DNA of 64,000 nt, from NCBI GenBank assembly GCA_006954405.1, contig LVVQ01000001.1, positions 124,001 through 188,000 of the forward strand. Reading direction: 5' to 3'. The position numbers were made by a program, and so were the translations under genes. Below the pieces are notes generated by a model. It ran no database searches, was not told the DNA's origin, and worked only from the letters and a program-made list of their open reading frames with translations. This document shows, one piece after another, positions 8,288 to 16,366 of the stretch (its first letter is position 1; each line of letters begins with the position of its first letter). The DNA is from Candidatus Methanarcanum hacksteinii (lineage in GTDB: Archaea > Thermoplasmatota > Thermoplasmata > Methanomassiliicoccales > Methanomethylophilaceae).

Positions 8288-9153
8288 TCACCCTCCTGCA
8301 TGTATTCCACCGTTCCATTCGGCATGATCCTTGCAGTAGCTCTCCTCGTGGCCCAACATCCTATGTTGACAGCCACTGGAAGACTTGCTGTGTGACAGCA
8401 TGCCTTCTTTATCCTGACAGCGAGGACCGTGGAATTTCCTCCCAGGCCCATAGGTCCAAGGCCGCTCTCATTGAGCTTTATGAACAGTTCCTCCTCCAAC
8501 GCATCCAACACAGGATCGAGATTCCTCTTGTCTATAGGCATCAGCAATGCTTCCTTCGCCATTGATACGCAAGTATCTGACATCCCGCCTATCCCGACAC
8601 CCACTATGGATGGTGGACATGGGCGACCGCCTGCATTGAGAACGGTGTCGATGATGAATCTCTTCACGCCGTCCACACCTTCGGATGGATTCAGCATGGC
8701 CAACCTGGTCATATTCTCCGAACCAGCACCCTTCGGTAGAACGGTGATATCCATGAAATCATCATCCGTCGGATGATAATGTATTATGGGCATGCCCTCT
8801 CCGAGATTGTCCCCTGTGTTCTCCCTTGTCAATGGATCCACTGCGTTAGGCCTGAGAGGTATCTCTTTGGTCGCTCTCCTTATGCCGTTGGCGATCTCGT
8901 CGCGTACGGATGTGTCGAATCTTCCATAAACATAGAATATGGGGACACCAGTGTCTTGACACATCGGTTTTCCAAGGAACTCTGCCTTCTTCACGTTGTC
9001 CATGATGCAACCGAGTTGAGAATATGCAATCTCATTCGTCTCCCATCCCGCGGCCGCTTCGAGAGCCCATCCGATATCATGCGATAATCTAGTGTTTGAT
9101 AAACGAAGAAGTTTAACGACGACATCCTCCACTGTTTCTGGCAATACTATCAT
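8284..9153 (-). CDS. Fumarate hydratase class I, alpha subunit
   Basis: The 289-residue protein is the iron-sulfur-binding alpha half of class I fumarase. Recognisable patterns include 'CQDTGVPIFYVYG', 'R.NAVDPLTRENTGDNLG.G.P', 'GAGSENM' and a 'PP.IVGVGIGG' segment; cysteines in these regions ligate the 4Fe-4S cluster. The frame extends to 9258, but ATG 9153 gives the normal family start (MIVLPETVEDVV). It sits 27-29 bases from a TATA box at 9178-9187, consistent with leaderless initiation. It is the first gene of a two-gene operon. Confidence 0.92.
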   Translation of the reverse strand: MIVLPETVEDVVVKLLRLSNTRLSHDIGWALEAAAGWETNEIAYSQLGCIMDNVKKAEFLGKPMCQDTGVPIFYVYGRFDTSVRDEIANGIRRATKEIPLRPNAVDPLTRENTGDNLGEGMPIIHYHPTDDDFMDITVLPKGAGSENMTRLAMLNPSEGVDGVKRFIIDTVLNAGGRPCPPSIVGVGIGGMSDTCVSMAKEALLMPIDKRNLDPVLDALEEELFIKLNESGLGPMGLGGNSTVLAVRIKKACCHTASLPVAVNIGCWATRRATARIMPNGTVEYMQEGE

Positions 9154-9177
9154 GATGTCGGCATCATACAGATACAC

Positions 9178-9187
9178 GGATAAAACC
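9178..9187 (-). promoter_or_regulatory. TATA box of the fumarase operon
   Basis: GGTTTTATCC on the minus strand, centred about 29 bases upstream of ATG 9153. This spacing decides the start codon over the longer frame. Confidence 0.55.
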
Positions 9188-9227
9188 GTGTCCATCCGTA
9201 ACGGGATTATGACAGAATGGATATGCT

Positions 9228-10241
9228 TCAGAATCCGTATCTCTGAGCATATGCACAATGATACTTACCGACGGATATGTACAGCGACAGATCCCCGTGC
9301 ACACCAGAGAGCGTGAATCTATCGGACAACCCCCTGTTGAATTCGGATTCGTGATAATCGATCACTTTGGTCCTATAATTGAGCCCGGATGCTATCGATA
9401 TTGCCACATCATGTATCTGCCTTGAAGTGAACTCCCCTCCAAATACGACGATCTGACCCTTTCCGCATTCAACGAATGTGACTGAATTGTAACCTCCATC
9501 GCAGTAACCTACGCCCAATGCCATCCTATCTTTGATAGCATCCGCATTCGGGGAATACAGAGTGATCATCGACTCATACGAGAACTCCTTGCGTAATTTC
9601 GAACTGGAAAGAGCACCCTCAGATGATTTGGAAAGATCTGTCGTCCCTATCATGGTTTGACACATGTCGATCTTCGATATTCCGTTCGATGATGAGGAAT
9701 ATGATCCTATCACATTCCCTGCCCAATATAGATATCCTCCTCCCTCGATCCACTTCATGAGGATGTTGTCCTCAAAGAGGATATCGGGTATCGCACCGGA
9801 TATCATCACCAATCCTTTACCAGCGATCGTACCGTCCGATATGTCCTTCACAAGGGCATCCCTCAATTGGATGGTGTTGACTATGGTGACATCCGTCACA
9901 CCTCTGAACCTCAGATTCTTGGTAAGTTGATCGATGTAGTATGATTGTGTGAAGAACTGTGAACCGACTGCAGTGATTCTTTGCTCATTGACATTGGATG
10001 CGTATGATGGATCGTAATACATACGAACGCTCTCGACCCCGCTCATACCGCCATCATCCATCAATATGGCCTGATGCACGAATGCGCCATTCGCATTCAC
10101 CGAATAATCCACAGAATCCCCAGAGATCGTTGCAGAGGATGAGAATCCACGATCGGATGGAAGATATGCATAGGCCTCCCCTGCGATTATGATAACCATT
10201 ATCACTACCACTGCAACAACGGAGAATGACATCTTCTTCAT
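9228..10241 (-). CDS. Membrane-anchored extracytoplasmic protein (module copy 2), unknown function
   Basis: A 337-residue protein with an N-terminal anchor helix (F-S-V-V-A-V-V-V-I-M-V-I-I-I-A) and a long polar domain. It is a diverged paralogue of the 5786-6787 protein, sharing the order of motifs: the 'DSVDYSVNANGAF' start of the mature part, 'QLTKNLRFRGVTDVTIV', 'ILMKWIEGGGYLYWAGN', and a final 'SVTFVECGKGQIVVFGGEF'. The start overlaps the stop of the membrane glycosyltransferase (ATGA at 10238-10241). In copy 1 the anchored gene comes first and the transferase second, whereas here the order is reversed. Function is unknown; a partner or regulator of the GT-C enzyme is a reasonable guess. 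Confidence 0.75.
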   Translation of the reverse strand: MKKMSFSVVAVVVIMVIIIAGEAYAYLPSDRGFSSSATISGDSVDYSVNANGAFVHQAILMDDGGMSGVESVRMYYDPSYASNVNEQRITAVGSQFFTQSYYIDQLTKNLRFRGVTDVTIVNTIQLRDALVKDISDGTIAGKGLVMISGAIPDILFEDNILMKWIEGGGYLYWAGNVIGSYSSSSNGISKIDMCQTMIGTTDLSKSSEGALSSSKLRKEFSYESMITLYSPNADAIKDRMALGVGYCDGGYNSVTFVECGKGQIVVFGGEFTSRQIHDVAISIASGLNYRTKVIDYHESEFNRGLSDRFTLSGVHGDLSLYISVGKYHCAYAQRYGF

Positions 10242-11590
10242 TCCGGCTCCTCCTTCATGATGCGCATCTTCTCCGCTATGGCCCTGAATCTTGGGTATCT
10301 TTCACCGAACAGATCGGATACCGCATACAGTACGAACAACCAAAGCATGACCGCCCAAGCTATCGCCGTGACCACACCAATCGGCATCGATGACGAATAC
10401 CCTATGGTCGTAAGGAATGCTACGGATATGTCGCTCAACCACGCGGGATCGACGACCCCGAAATAGACCGATGCCATCGCTAACAATGACGGACCGACTG
10501 AGAAGAACGCATCGATTATCAAAAGTATCGACATCCATGAGAATAACTTCCCGTATGATCTCCTGTCATCAGATATCATGGCGAAGAGGATGATCGGTGC
10601 CATGAACGATGGCGCGTACTGGTATCCTCTGCTGATGATCGTAGCTGCTGCCAACAAGGTTCCTCCGTAAAGATAGAGGTACCTGTCAAGATCCTCAGTC
10701 CTTCTCTTCATCCCGATGAATGACCATACCATCAGCACGATCATCAATAACAGCATCAGGGTCAATCTTACGGATACGAGGGTGTTGTACCACTCATACT
10801 CCGTCACGGTGTTCATCCTTCCTGTGAAGAATCCGAACACGATATCCATCTCGCCATTGAGGAACTGCGGTGTCAACAGTATGATCGTAACGATCAATGC
10901 ACCGACAGCCGCCATGACCGTTCTCTTGATCGCTCCTGCATTGTCATATCTTGCGAACAGATATGCTACGAAAAGAAGAAGGCAGACACCTGGGAATAAC
11001 TTCAACCATACCGCCAAACCAAATGATAATCCTGCAAGTAACGACCTATCCTCACGTAGCAATTGTACAGTGAGGAGGAACAATAATGTCGATATCGTAT
11101 CGAACTGCCCCTGAACGGATGACATATAGATGACGATGGGACAGAAGCACCACATGGCGGCAGCGGTAAGACCTTTGTTCTCGCTCTTGGTGAAATATGA
11201 TACTATCTTGAACAAGATGTATCCGACGATCAGATCGCAGATCACCAATGGCATCTTGGTAGCCAATGCTATCTCTGGTGACACGATCCATGCCTTCATT
11301 GCTGTCGTCTCCAACGGCAACAATGATTCGAATACATCCCCGAAGAACGGGATCAATCCGAATGTCTGTATCACCATATCCACGAATGATAACAAATAAC
11401 CCCAGATCGGAGTGTAATAGTTCCCGTCCAGACCATATATCCCATTCCCAGAATTGACCGTCTGCATGATCCTTGGCCAATACTCAGGGTCCCCGAGATG
11501 TGAAAGGAAAAGCGTTGCGACCAGATGCAATATGAATGATATTACCAGAATGGTTGCCAATTTCCCTTTCGTGGTCATGTTTTGGAACAT
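10238..11590 (-). CDS. Polytopic membrane glycosyltransferase, GT87/PMT-like (module copy 2)
   Basis: This 450-residue protein has about ten or more hydrophobic helices. It carries the same N-terminal region as copy 1 (D-P-E-Y-W-P-R-I-M followed by 'GLDGNYYTPIWGYLLSFV'), a 'QGQFDTISTLLFLLTVQLL' segment and 'GLAVWLKLFPGVCLLLF'. Both are typical of GT-C mannosyltransferases that use polyprenol-phosphate sugars. The Q-G-Q-F-D-T segment has the charge pattern of the catalytic loop in PIG-M/GT87-like enzymes, though I cannot fix the catalytic residue. A TATA box centred 27 bases upstream at 11613-11620 indicates leaderless initiation. Confidence 0.78.
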   Translation of the reverse strand: MFQNMTTKGKLATILVISFILHLVATLFLSHLGDPEYWPRIMQTVNSGNGIYGLDGNYYTPIWGYLLSFVDMVIQTFGLIPFFGDVFESLLPLETTAMKAWIVSPEIALATKMPLVICDLIVGYILFKIVSYFTKSENKGLTAAAMWCFCPIVIYMSSVQGQFDTISTLLFLLTVQLLREDRSLLAGLSFGLAVWLKLFPGVCLLLFVAYLFARYDNAGAIKRTVMAAVGALIVTIILLTPQFLNGEMDIVFGFFTGRMNTVTEYEWYNTLVSVRLTLMLLLMIVLMVWSFIGMKRRTEDLDRYLYLYGGTLLAAATIISRGYQYAPSFMAPIILFAMISDDRRSYGKLFSWMSILLIIDAFFSVGPSLLAMASVYFGVVDPAWLSDISVAFLTTIGYSSSMPIGVVTAIAWAVMLWLFVLYAVSDLFGERYPRFRAIAEKMRIMKEEPE

Positions 11591-11612
11591 TGCCTAAGTA
11601 TCCCCATCCTTC

Positions 11613-11620
11613 AATAAAAA
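11613..11620 (-). promoter_or_regulatory. TATA box of module copy 2
   Basis: TTTTTATT on the minus strand, centred 27 bases before ATG 11590. Confidence 0.55.
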
Positions 11621-11862
11621 CCATCTTGCGAAATCCGTTGTATTCGTCATGAATTTCAAAAAGGAACGATTGATCCCGAAGTTGTCTAGGACTTTATGAC
11701 TTCATGGTCGTTCCGCTTCTCTGAAATTACAACAAAGACATGTGCAACTTCACAACAGATATGAACGTAAAGCGGATCTTTGCGTAGAATCGAATATAGG
11801 GGTGAAATGTGAACGACAATCGCACACTTAAGAGTCTAGAACCTCGATACGAACAGATGAAA

Positions 11863-11893
11863 GTGCTCGTTTTCATGCGTAAGGGTGCTCGTT
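11863..11893 (+). repeat. Two direct repeats, possible operator of the heptose operon
   Basis: GTGCTCGTT occurs at 11863-11871 and 11885-11893, exactly 22 bases apart (two helical turns). The second copy ends about 10 bases before the TATA box, where an archaeal activator or repressor commonly binds. Confidence 0.5.
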
Positions 11894-11902
11894 CTAACCC
11901 TA

Positions 11903-11914
11903 ACTTATATAATA
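11903..11914 (+). promoter_or_regulatory. TATA box of the heptose operon
   Basis: 'ACTTATATAATA' is a strong archaeal TATA box. Its centre near 11908 predicts transcription start at about 11931-11935, on the ATG of a 20-codon frame. Confidence 0.65.
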
Positions 11915-11930
11915 CAAGATTAGAATAGAC

Positions 11931-11993
11931 ATGGGCTATCGGGAAAAGGTCCTACGGATGATGGAACTCTTCCCAATCGCGGAGAGGTTATAG
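11931..11993 (+). CDS. Leaderless 20-codon upstream frame before hddA
   Basis: ATG at 11931 opens a 20-codon frame (MGYREKVLRM then MELFPIAERL) ending in TAG at 11991-11993, one base before the TTG start of hddA. The TATA box lies 22-27 bases upstream, so this ATG would be at or next to the mRNA 5' end and should be translated as a leaderless message. The frame contains the GGAGAGG Shine-Dalgarno of hddA. It may be a leader peptide that controls or couples hddA translation. No similarity is known to me, and it could be an accidental frame. Confidence 0.4.
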   Translation: MGYREKVLRMMELFPIAERL

Positions 11994-11994
11994 A

Positions 11995-13008
11995 TTGACC
12001 GAGTACATCAGAGCAAGAGCTCCTCTGAGAATTGGTATCGCCGGGGGTGGCACGGATGTGGATCCGTATGCATCGACCAACGGCGGATGTGTATTCAACA
12101 CCACGATCAACAAGTACGCATACTGCACCTTAGTTCCACGTGAAGACGACATAATGAAGGTCAAATCACGTTATTTCGGCAGATACAAGACACGTCTCAA
12201 CCACGTTCCGTTGAAATTCGATGGAAATATGGATCTGGCTAAAGCAGTGGCCAATCATTTCGAATTGGATCAAGGATTCACCATAGATATCCACTCGGAC
12301 GTACCATCAGGATCCGGACTCGGCGGTTCTTCCACTATGATCGTTGCCATCATCGCCGCTGTTGCGGAATGGAAAGGCGTAAAGATGACGAATCATGAGA
12401 TGGCCGATCTCGCATACAGACTTGAAAGAGAGGATATCGGCCTCAAAGGTGGGAAACAGGACCAGTATGCCGCCGTCTTCGGAGGATTCAACCTCATAGA
12501 CTTCGGAAAGGATGAGGTCAATGTCAATCCGGTCGAGATCGATGAAAGGATCATTGATGAGCTCCAATGCCGTTCAGTGATGTGCTTCACAGGCATGTCC
12601 AGGGAATCCGCGAAGATCATAGATTCACAGGTCAAGGCATTCAAGAACAATCAGAACACGGATGCACTGGATCAATCCAAGAGATTGGCCAAGGACATAT
12701 GCGAGTCCATAAGGAAAGGAAAACTGGACGAGGCAGGTACACTCCTTGACGAATCCTGGCAGTATAAGAAACAATTCTCCAACAATGTCACCAATCGTAA
12801 CATAAACTCCCTGTACAACATTGCGAAGTCACAAGGCGCGATCGGAGGCAAAGTCTCTGGTGCAGGAGGGGGAGGCTTCATGTATTTCATTTGTGAATAC
12901 GATAAGAAAGCAATAGTGGCCCAAGAACTCAAGAAACACGGCGCAGAGATCACCGATTTCATGTTCGAGCCCAACGGCGTGAAGACATGGAGGTTCAAGA
13001 ATGAATGA
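11995..13008 (+). CDS. hddA: D-glycero-alpha-D-manno-heptose 7-phosphate kinase
   Basis: This 337-residue GHMP kinase makes the heptose 1,7-bisphosphate. It has an N-terminal 'APLRIGIAGGGTDVDPYA' substrate region, the ATP-binding 'P-S-G-S-G-L-G-G-S-S' motif near residue 104, 'GKQDQYAAVFGGFNLIDF', and a C-terminal 'GKVSGAGGGGFMYF' motif. The GGGTD start is characteristic of the HddA/heptose-kinase branch rather than of galactokinase or mevalonate kinase. The start is TTG with GGAGAGG at 11981-11987. The stop overlaps gmhA by 8 bases. Neighbours gmhA and the gmhB-hddC fusion complete the GDP-heptose route. Confidence 0.88.
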   Translation: MTEYIRARAPLRIGIAGGGTDVDPYASTNGGCVFNTTINKYAYCTLVPREDDIMKVKSRYFGRYKTRLNHVPLKFDGNMDLAKAVANHFELDQGFTIDIHSDVPSGSGLGGSSTMIVAIIAAVAEWKGVKMTNHEMADLAYRLEREDIGLKGGKQDQYAAVFGGFNLIDFGKDEVNVNPVEIDERIIDELQCRSVMCFTGMSRESAKIIDSQVKAFKNNQNTDALDQSKRLAKDICESIRKGKLDEAGTLLDESWQYKKQFSNNVTNRNINSLYNIAKSQGAIGGKVSGAGGGGFMYFICEYDKKAIVAQELKKHGAEITDFMFEPNGVKTWRFKNE

Positions 13009-13558
13009 TTATATCGAGAATGAACTGAGAAAGAGCTCCGAGACCATCTCTAAGATCGATCCAACAGAGATCAGGAAAGCGGCGGATATCATCATTGAGT
13101 CGCTCAGGAATGGCGGTCAAGTTATCTTCATGGGCAATGGAGGTTCATCCGCTGATGCGCAGCACATCGCCGCGGAATTCTCTGGAAAATATATGTTCGA
13201 CAGACCTGCGATGGCAGGGGTGTGTCTCTCCAACATAGCTCCAGTGACTGCGATCGGTAACGATTATTCATACGATCTCGTCTTCAAGAGACAGGTTGAA
13301 GCGATCTGCAGGAAAGGAGATGTTGTCGTCGGCTTGAGTACATCAGGCAATTCCAAGAACGTCATCCTTGCGATGGAGGCTGCCAATGAAAAGGGAGCTA
13401 AAACACTCTCGTTCACTGGTGATGGTGGAAAGATGAGGGAGATCGCGGATCACGCAGTAGTGATACCTTCCAAAGAGACCCCTCATATCCAAGAAGGTTA
13501 TCTTGTCGCATGCCACACCATGTGTGGCATCGTTGAGAAAGAGATGTTCGATCTCTGA
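13001..13558 (+). CDS. gmhA: Sedoheptulose-7-phosphate isomerase
   Basis: A 185-residue SIS-domain protein with the GmhA hallmark 'GNGGSSADAQHIAAEF' near residues 45-60, then 'GLSTSGNSKNV' and 'ETPHIQEGYLVACHTMC', whose histidine and glutamate belong to the active site. It converts sedoheptulose 7-phosphate to D-glycero-D-manno-heptose 7-phosphate, the substrate of HddA. Length matches the family. The ATG overlaps the hddA stop, indicating translational coupling. The source of sedoheptulose 7-phosphate (transketolase or transaldolase) is not in the window. Confidence 0.93.
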   Translation: MNDYIENELRKSSETISKIDPTEIRKAADIIIESLRNGGQVIFMGNGGSSADAQHIAAEFSGKYMFDRPAMAGVCLSNIAPVTAIGNDYSYDLVFKRQVEAICRKGDVVVGLSTSGNSKNVILAMEAANEKGAKTLSFTGDGGKMREIADHAVVIPSKETPHIQEGYLVACHTMCGIVEKEMFDL

Positions 13559-13567
13559 TCGATGGGA

Positions 13568-14314
13568 TCAGTTCTTCCCATCGTCCCCGCACAACAGCTT
13601 GTCACAGACTCTAGCGCAGAGCTTACCGAGTCTACCCATCTGGTGGAATGTCGTGACAACTACCTTAGGACTTATGTGGGATTCACCGGCCGCTCTCTTA
13701 CCAAAATCATATTTAATAGTGGATATCTTGAGATCTCTGGGGCCGTATTTCAGAAGATCCATCAGGACCTTCCATCCTTTCCTCTCCACATCGTTCCAAT
13801 GTTCCTTTATGACAGGAACGAAGACATCGCATCTTCCCGCGTAGAGGCCCGACATGACATCAGTGGTTATGCTCTTCCTCAGTCTGAAAAGATACAGATC
13901 GGCCATGATGTTGAACGCCCAGGATCCCACCCAACGGACGAATCCCAATGCGAATCTGTCATTCCTCGTACCTACGCAGAGATCATAACCTTCCTCCATC
14001 TTCGCATACATGTCGCCTAGTGCTGACGGAGGGTGTTGGAAGTCACAGTCGATCGTCATGAAATAATCTGTACCGCATTCGACGATACCCTGGAAGCAGC
14101 TTATCGCAAGGCCCCTGTCGTTAGGATCCCTTGTGACCAATTTGGTCTTAGGATCGTTGAGCTCCTCTATGAGCTCCTTGGATCTGTCCGTGGAGTTATC
14201 ATCCATGAAGAAGATGTAGAAATCGGGATAGAGTTCCCTGATGGCTTTCGCCATGTTGACTATGTTTTTCTCTTCATTATAGGTCGGAATGATAACTGAA
14301 CACGTCCCTGCCAT
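13568..14314 (-). CDS. Polyprenol-phosphate sugar transferase (DPM1-like GT2)
   Basis: A GT2 protein of 248 residues with an N-terminal C-S-V-I-I-P-T-Y-N-E-E-K-N motif, 'FMDDNSTDRS', and 'YFMTIDCDFQHPPSAL', whose D-x-D binds the metal-nucleotide. This is the pattern of dolichyl-phosphate mannose synthase. It would load a sugar onto the lipid carrier used by the membrane GT-C enzymes. The frame reaches 14347, but the TATA box at 14348-14356 touches that codon. ATG 14314 (MAGTCSVII), with a short leader and GGT upstream, is the likely start. It converges on gmhA with 9 bases between. Confidence 0.88.
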   Translation of the reverse strand: MAGTCSVIIPTYNEEKNIVNMAKAIRELYPDFYIFFMDDNSTDRSKELIEELNDPKTKLVTRDPNDRGLAISCFQGIVECGTDYFMTIDCDFQHPPSALGDMYAKMEEGYDLCVGTRNDRFALGFVRWVGSWAFNIMADLYLFRLRKSITTDVMSGLYAGRCDVFVPVIKEHWNDVERKGWKVLMDLLKYGPRDLKISTIKYDFGKRAAGESHISPKVVVTTFHQMGRLGKLCARVCDKLLCGDDGKN

Positions 14315-14347
14315 CTGCTTACCTTCAATCGCACTATGAAGATACAC

Positions 14348-14356
14348 TATTATAAT
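14348..14356 (-). promoter_or_regulatory. TATA box of the DPM1-like gene
   Basis: ATTATAATA on the minus strand. It predicts transcription from about 14326 and rules out the longer start at 14347. Confidence 0.5.
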
Positions 14357-14381
14357 GTTGAGCCGTGAAATCCGAACGGCA

Positions 14382-14819
14382 TCATCCTTTCTTAAAGATG
14401 AGGTATTTGCTGAATATCCAATTGAGTACGATCTCGATCACGCTTGTGACGATCTTCGCCAAGAAACCATCCGTACCGAAGAGACTCTGATTCAATCCGA
14501 TGTTGTACAACAGAGGGAACAGGAGTATGGCGATTATCCCAGTGAATATCCTCGCTCCGACGAATGAACCGAACTCTTTGATGACCTTCCTACTCTCCAA
14601 GGATCTCGATTCGAACACGTACCACTTGTTCACGACGAACGCGAACGATACACCGACTATCCATGATAGGATGTTGGAGACATTGATATCCAATCCTATC
14701 CACACGAATGCGGCATAGGCCAACCAGTTCACGACAGTGGTGAGAACGCCGAATATCAGGTAAAGGATCACTTCCTTGTGTTCCCTGAACGTCCTATTGC
14801 ACTGTTCGTATAGATGCAT
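14382..14819 (-). CDS. GtrA-like family membrane protein
   Basis: A 145-residue protein with four membrane helices. The GtrA signature is visible: 'YLIFGVLTTVVNWLAYAAFV' in helix 1, 'FVVNKWYVFE' after helix 2, and a C-terminal 'NWIFSKYLIFKK' motif. GtrA proteins are thought to help move polyprenol-linked sugars across the membrane. It stands beside a polyprenol-phosphate sugar transferase, its usual partner. A TATA box at 14841-14849 lies 26 bases before ATG 14819, so the mRNA is probably leaderless. Confidence 0.9.
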   Translation of the reverse strand: MHLYEQCNRTFREHKEVILYLIFGVLTTVVNWLAYAAFVWIGLDINVSNILSWIVGVSFAFVVNKWYVFESRSLESRKVIKEFGSFVGARIFTGIIAILLFPLLYNIGLNQSLFGTDGFLAKIVTSVIEIVLNWIFSKYLIFKKG

Positions 14820-14840
14820 CGTGGATGAATTGCCTCTGCC

Positions 14841-14849
14841 CTATTTAAC
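14841..14849 (-). promoter_or_regulatory. TATA box of the GtrA gene
   Basis: GTTAAATAG on the minus strand, centred 26 bases before ATG 14819. Confidence 0.5.
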
Positions 14850-14953
14850 AGAATAACATCATTCGTTATCGAACGAACATGTGGCTGTAAGAAAGCGTTT
14901 AATAATTGATAACAACATGAATGAGGCATCTGTGTCAGGTTAACCCTGATACG

Positions 14954-15274
14954 ATGGAGTTCGAAATAATGACTGGACTTGAGTTCCTTACGATCATCGT
15001 CTTGGCATTCGCCGTAGTCATGGTCTTGGCAGGTCTCTTCACCACTGGATTCGGATACGGGAAGAGCAGGGTCGCTGGTGTGATCATGCTCATCATGGGA
15101 ATCGCCGTCGGAATCATATGGGCGCTCCTCGCTGGTAACGGCGATCTTGTGGAACCCATCTTCGATGTCGATGTGTGGGATGTATTCTGGAATGGATTCG
15201 TCAACCTTGTAGGTATCCTTATCGGTGCACTCGTTGCTGTAGGAATATTCCTTGTAGCGATATTGAAGAGTTAA
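14954..15274 (+). CDS. Small membrane protein, unknown
   Basis: About 106 residues with three hydrophobic helices: 'FLTIIVLAFAVVMVLAGLFTTGF', 'AGVIMLIMGIAVGIIWALLAG' and 'LVGILIGALVAVGIFLVAIL'. A short acidic D-V-D-V-W-D segment lies between helices 2 and 3. I do not recognise a family. A TATA-like 'GTTTAATAAT' at 14898-14907 predicts transcription from about 14928. I therefore prefer ATG 14954, with AGGTTA upstream, over 14921. A clear hairpin terminator follows the stop, so it is a one-gene unit. Confidence 0.6.
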   Translation: MEFEIMTGLEFLTIIVLAFAVVMVLAGLFTTGFGYGKSRVAGVIMLIMGIAVGIIWALLAGNGDLVEPIFDVDVWDVFWNGFVNLVGILIGALVAVGIFLVAILKS

Positions 15275-15277
15275 ACA

Positions 15278-15309
15278 AGGCCCGTATGGGCCTCATCTTT
15301 CCCTCTTTT
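15278..15309 (+). terminator. Hairpin and T-tract after the small membrane protein gene
   Basis: AGGCCC-GTAT-GGGCCT (15278-15293) forms a perfect 6-bp stem, followed by a T-rich run ending near 15309. Confidence 0.65.
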
Positions 15310-15334
15310 AGTATATAGAATATAGAAATATGAT

Positions 15335-15347
15335 GGGGGTTGCCCCC
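15335..15347 (-). terminator. Possible hairpin after ilvE
   Basis: Five G and five C residues flank a 3-base loop just past the ilvE stop (15356). The downstream T-tract on the minus strand is weak. Confidence 0.35.
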
Positions 15348-15355
15348 GACCAGAA

Positions 15356-16291
15356 TCAGTTTACGTAGTCGAGCCAAGCCTCGTACTTGGGATCCTTTCC
15401 GCGAACGATGTCTGCGAACTTGCTGCGGATCTCCTTCGCGACGGGACCGATCTCTCCTGAGCCGATGGGCCTCTCATCCATGTAGGTCACAGGTGCGACC
15501 TCTGCTGCGGTACCTGTCATCCAGACCTCGTCCGCTGTGAGAAGCTCGATCCTGCTGATGTTAGTCTCTTCGACCATGTAGCCGAGATCCCTTGCGACCT
15601 GAATGATCGAATTCCTCGTTATTCCCTGAAGGATACTGTTCGATGGATCGGGAGTTTGGATCTTGCCCTGTCTGTAGATGAAGATGTTCTCTCCGGTACA
15701 TTCTGCGATGTATCCGTTCGAATTGAGCATGACGGCCTCGGATGCTCCGTGTGAGAGCGCCTCCTTCTTGGCAAGACATGATGTGATGTATGCTCCGTTG
15801 ACCTTAGCACCTGCAGGTGAACAAAGGTTGTCCGGCCTCTGCCATGAGGATGTTACGATCTTAGCACCCTTATCAGCGCCTTTCCCAAGATATTCTCCCA
15901 TGTGGACCGCTGTTACGGACATGGATACAGGAACATTCGTCGGGTTGATTCCGACCTCCTCTCCAGAGAGGAAGATGCATGGTTTCACATAATCCACGTC
16001 CTTGTTCTCTCTGACCGTCTGTTTGATGGCTTCTGCGATATCATCGAAACCGTATTCCTTGCCATCGAATACGAGTTCTATGCCAACGACCTTACATCCG
16101 TCCATGAGTCTCTTGACGTGATCCTTGAGCCTGAAGATGGCGGGTCCTTTCGGTGTGTTGTAAACACGGATTCCTTCGAATACACCTGTACCGTAGTTGA
16201 GTGCGTGCGCAAGGACATGAACCTTCGCGTCTGCCCAGTTGACCATCTTTCCGTTAAGCCAAATCTTGTCAGTCTTGTCCATTTTCACCAT
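15356..16291 (-). CDS. ilvE: Branched-chain amino acid aminotransferase
   Basis: A 311-residue fold-type IV PLP enzyme. The signature includes 'HALNYGTGVFEGIR' near the N terminus, 'SPAGAKVNGAYITSCLAKKEA' with the Schiff-base lysine, 'EAVMLNSNGYIAECTGENIF' and 'DEVWMTGTAAEVAPV'. It performs the last step of Val, Leu and Ile synthesis with glutamate as donor. Length is normal. A TATA box (16314-16323) centred 27 bases before ATG 16291 supports a leaderless start; M4 at 16282 has a GGTGA just upstream and is an alternative. It stands alone between two convergent or tandem units. Confidence 0.95.
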   Translation of the reverse strand: MVKMDKTDKIWLNGKMVNWADAKVHVLAHALNYGTGVFEGIRVYNTPKGPAIFRLKDHVKRLMDGCKVVGIELVFDGKEYGFDDIAEAIKQTVRENKDVDYVKPCIFLSGEEVGINPTNVPVSMSVTAVHMGEYLGKGADKGAKIVTSSWQRPDNLCSPAGAKVNGAYITSCLAKKEALSHGASEAVMLNSNGYIAECTGENIFIYRQGKIQTPDPSNSILQGITRNSIIQVARDLGYMVEETNISRIELLTADEVWMTGTAAEVAPVTYMDERPIGSGEIGPVAKEIRSKFADIVRGKDPKYEAWLDYVN

Positions 16292-16313
16292 CTTCCGTTA
16301 AGCACGATAATGC

Positions 16314-16323
16314 CTATAAATAC
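16314..16323 (-). promoter_or_regulatory. TATA box of ilvE
   Basis: GTATTTATAG on the minus strand, centred about 27 bases before ATG 16291. Confidence 0.6.
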
Positions 16324-16366
16324 TGATTTTAATAGTTGTATATATGTTCTATCCGCGAACTTGTTC

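Larger units (their letters stand above)
11591..11902. other. Gene-free stretch upstream of the heptose operon
   Basis: No convincing reading frame or structured RNA was seen here. It holds the minus-strand TATA of the 10238-11590 gene (11613-11620) at one end and two 9-base direct repeats (11863-11893) at the other. The middle shows no clear motif. Confidence 0.5.

Noticed and set aside
8284..9258. Longer fumarase alpha start at 9258
   Set aside because: The extra 35 residues are not family-like and include the TATA box region; ATG 9153 has the right promoter spacing and normal start sequence.
14917..14943. Eight-codon frame starting at ATG 14917 before the small membrane protein
   Set aside because: The TATA position predicts transcription start downstream of this ATG, and the frame is too short to support.
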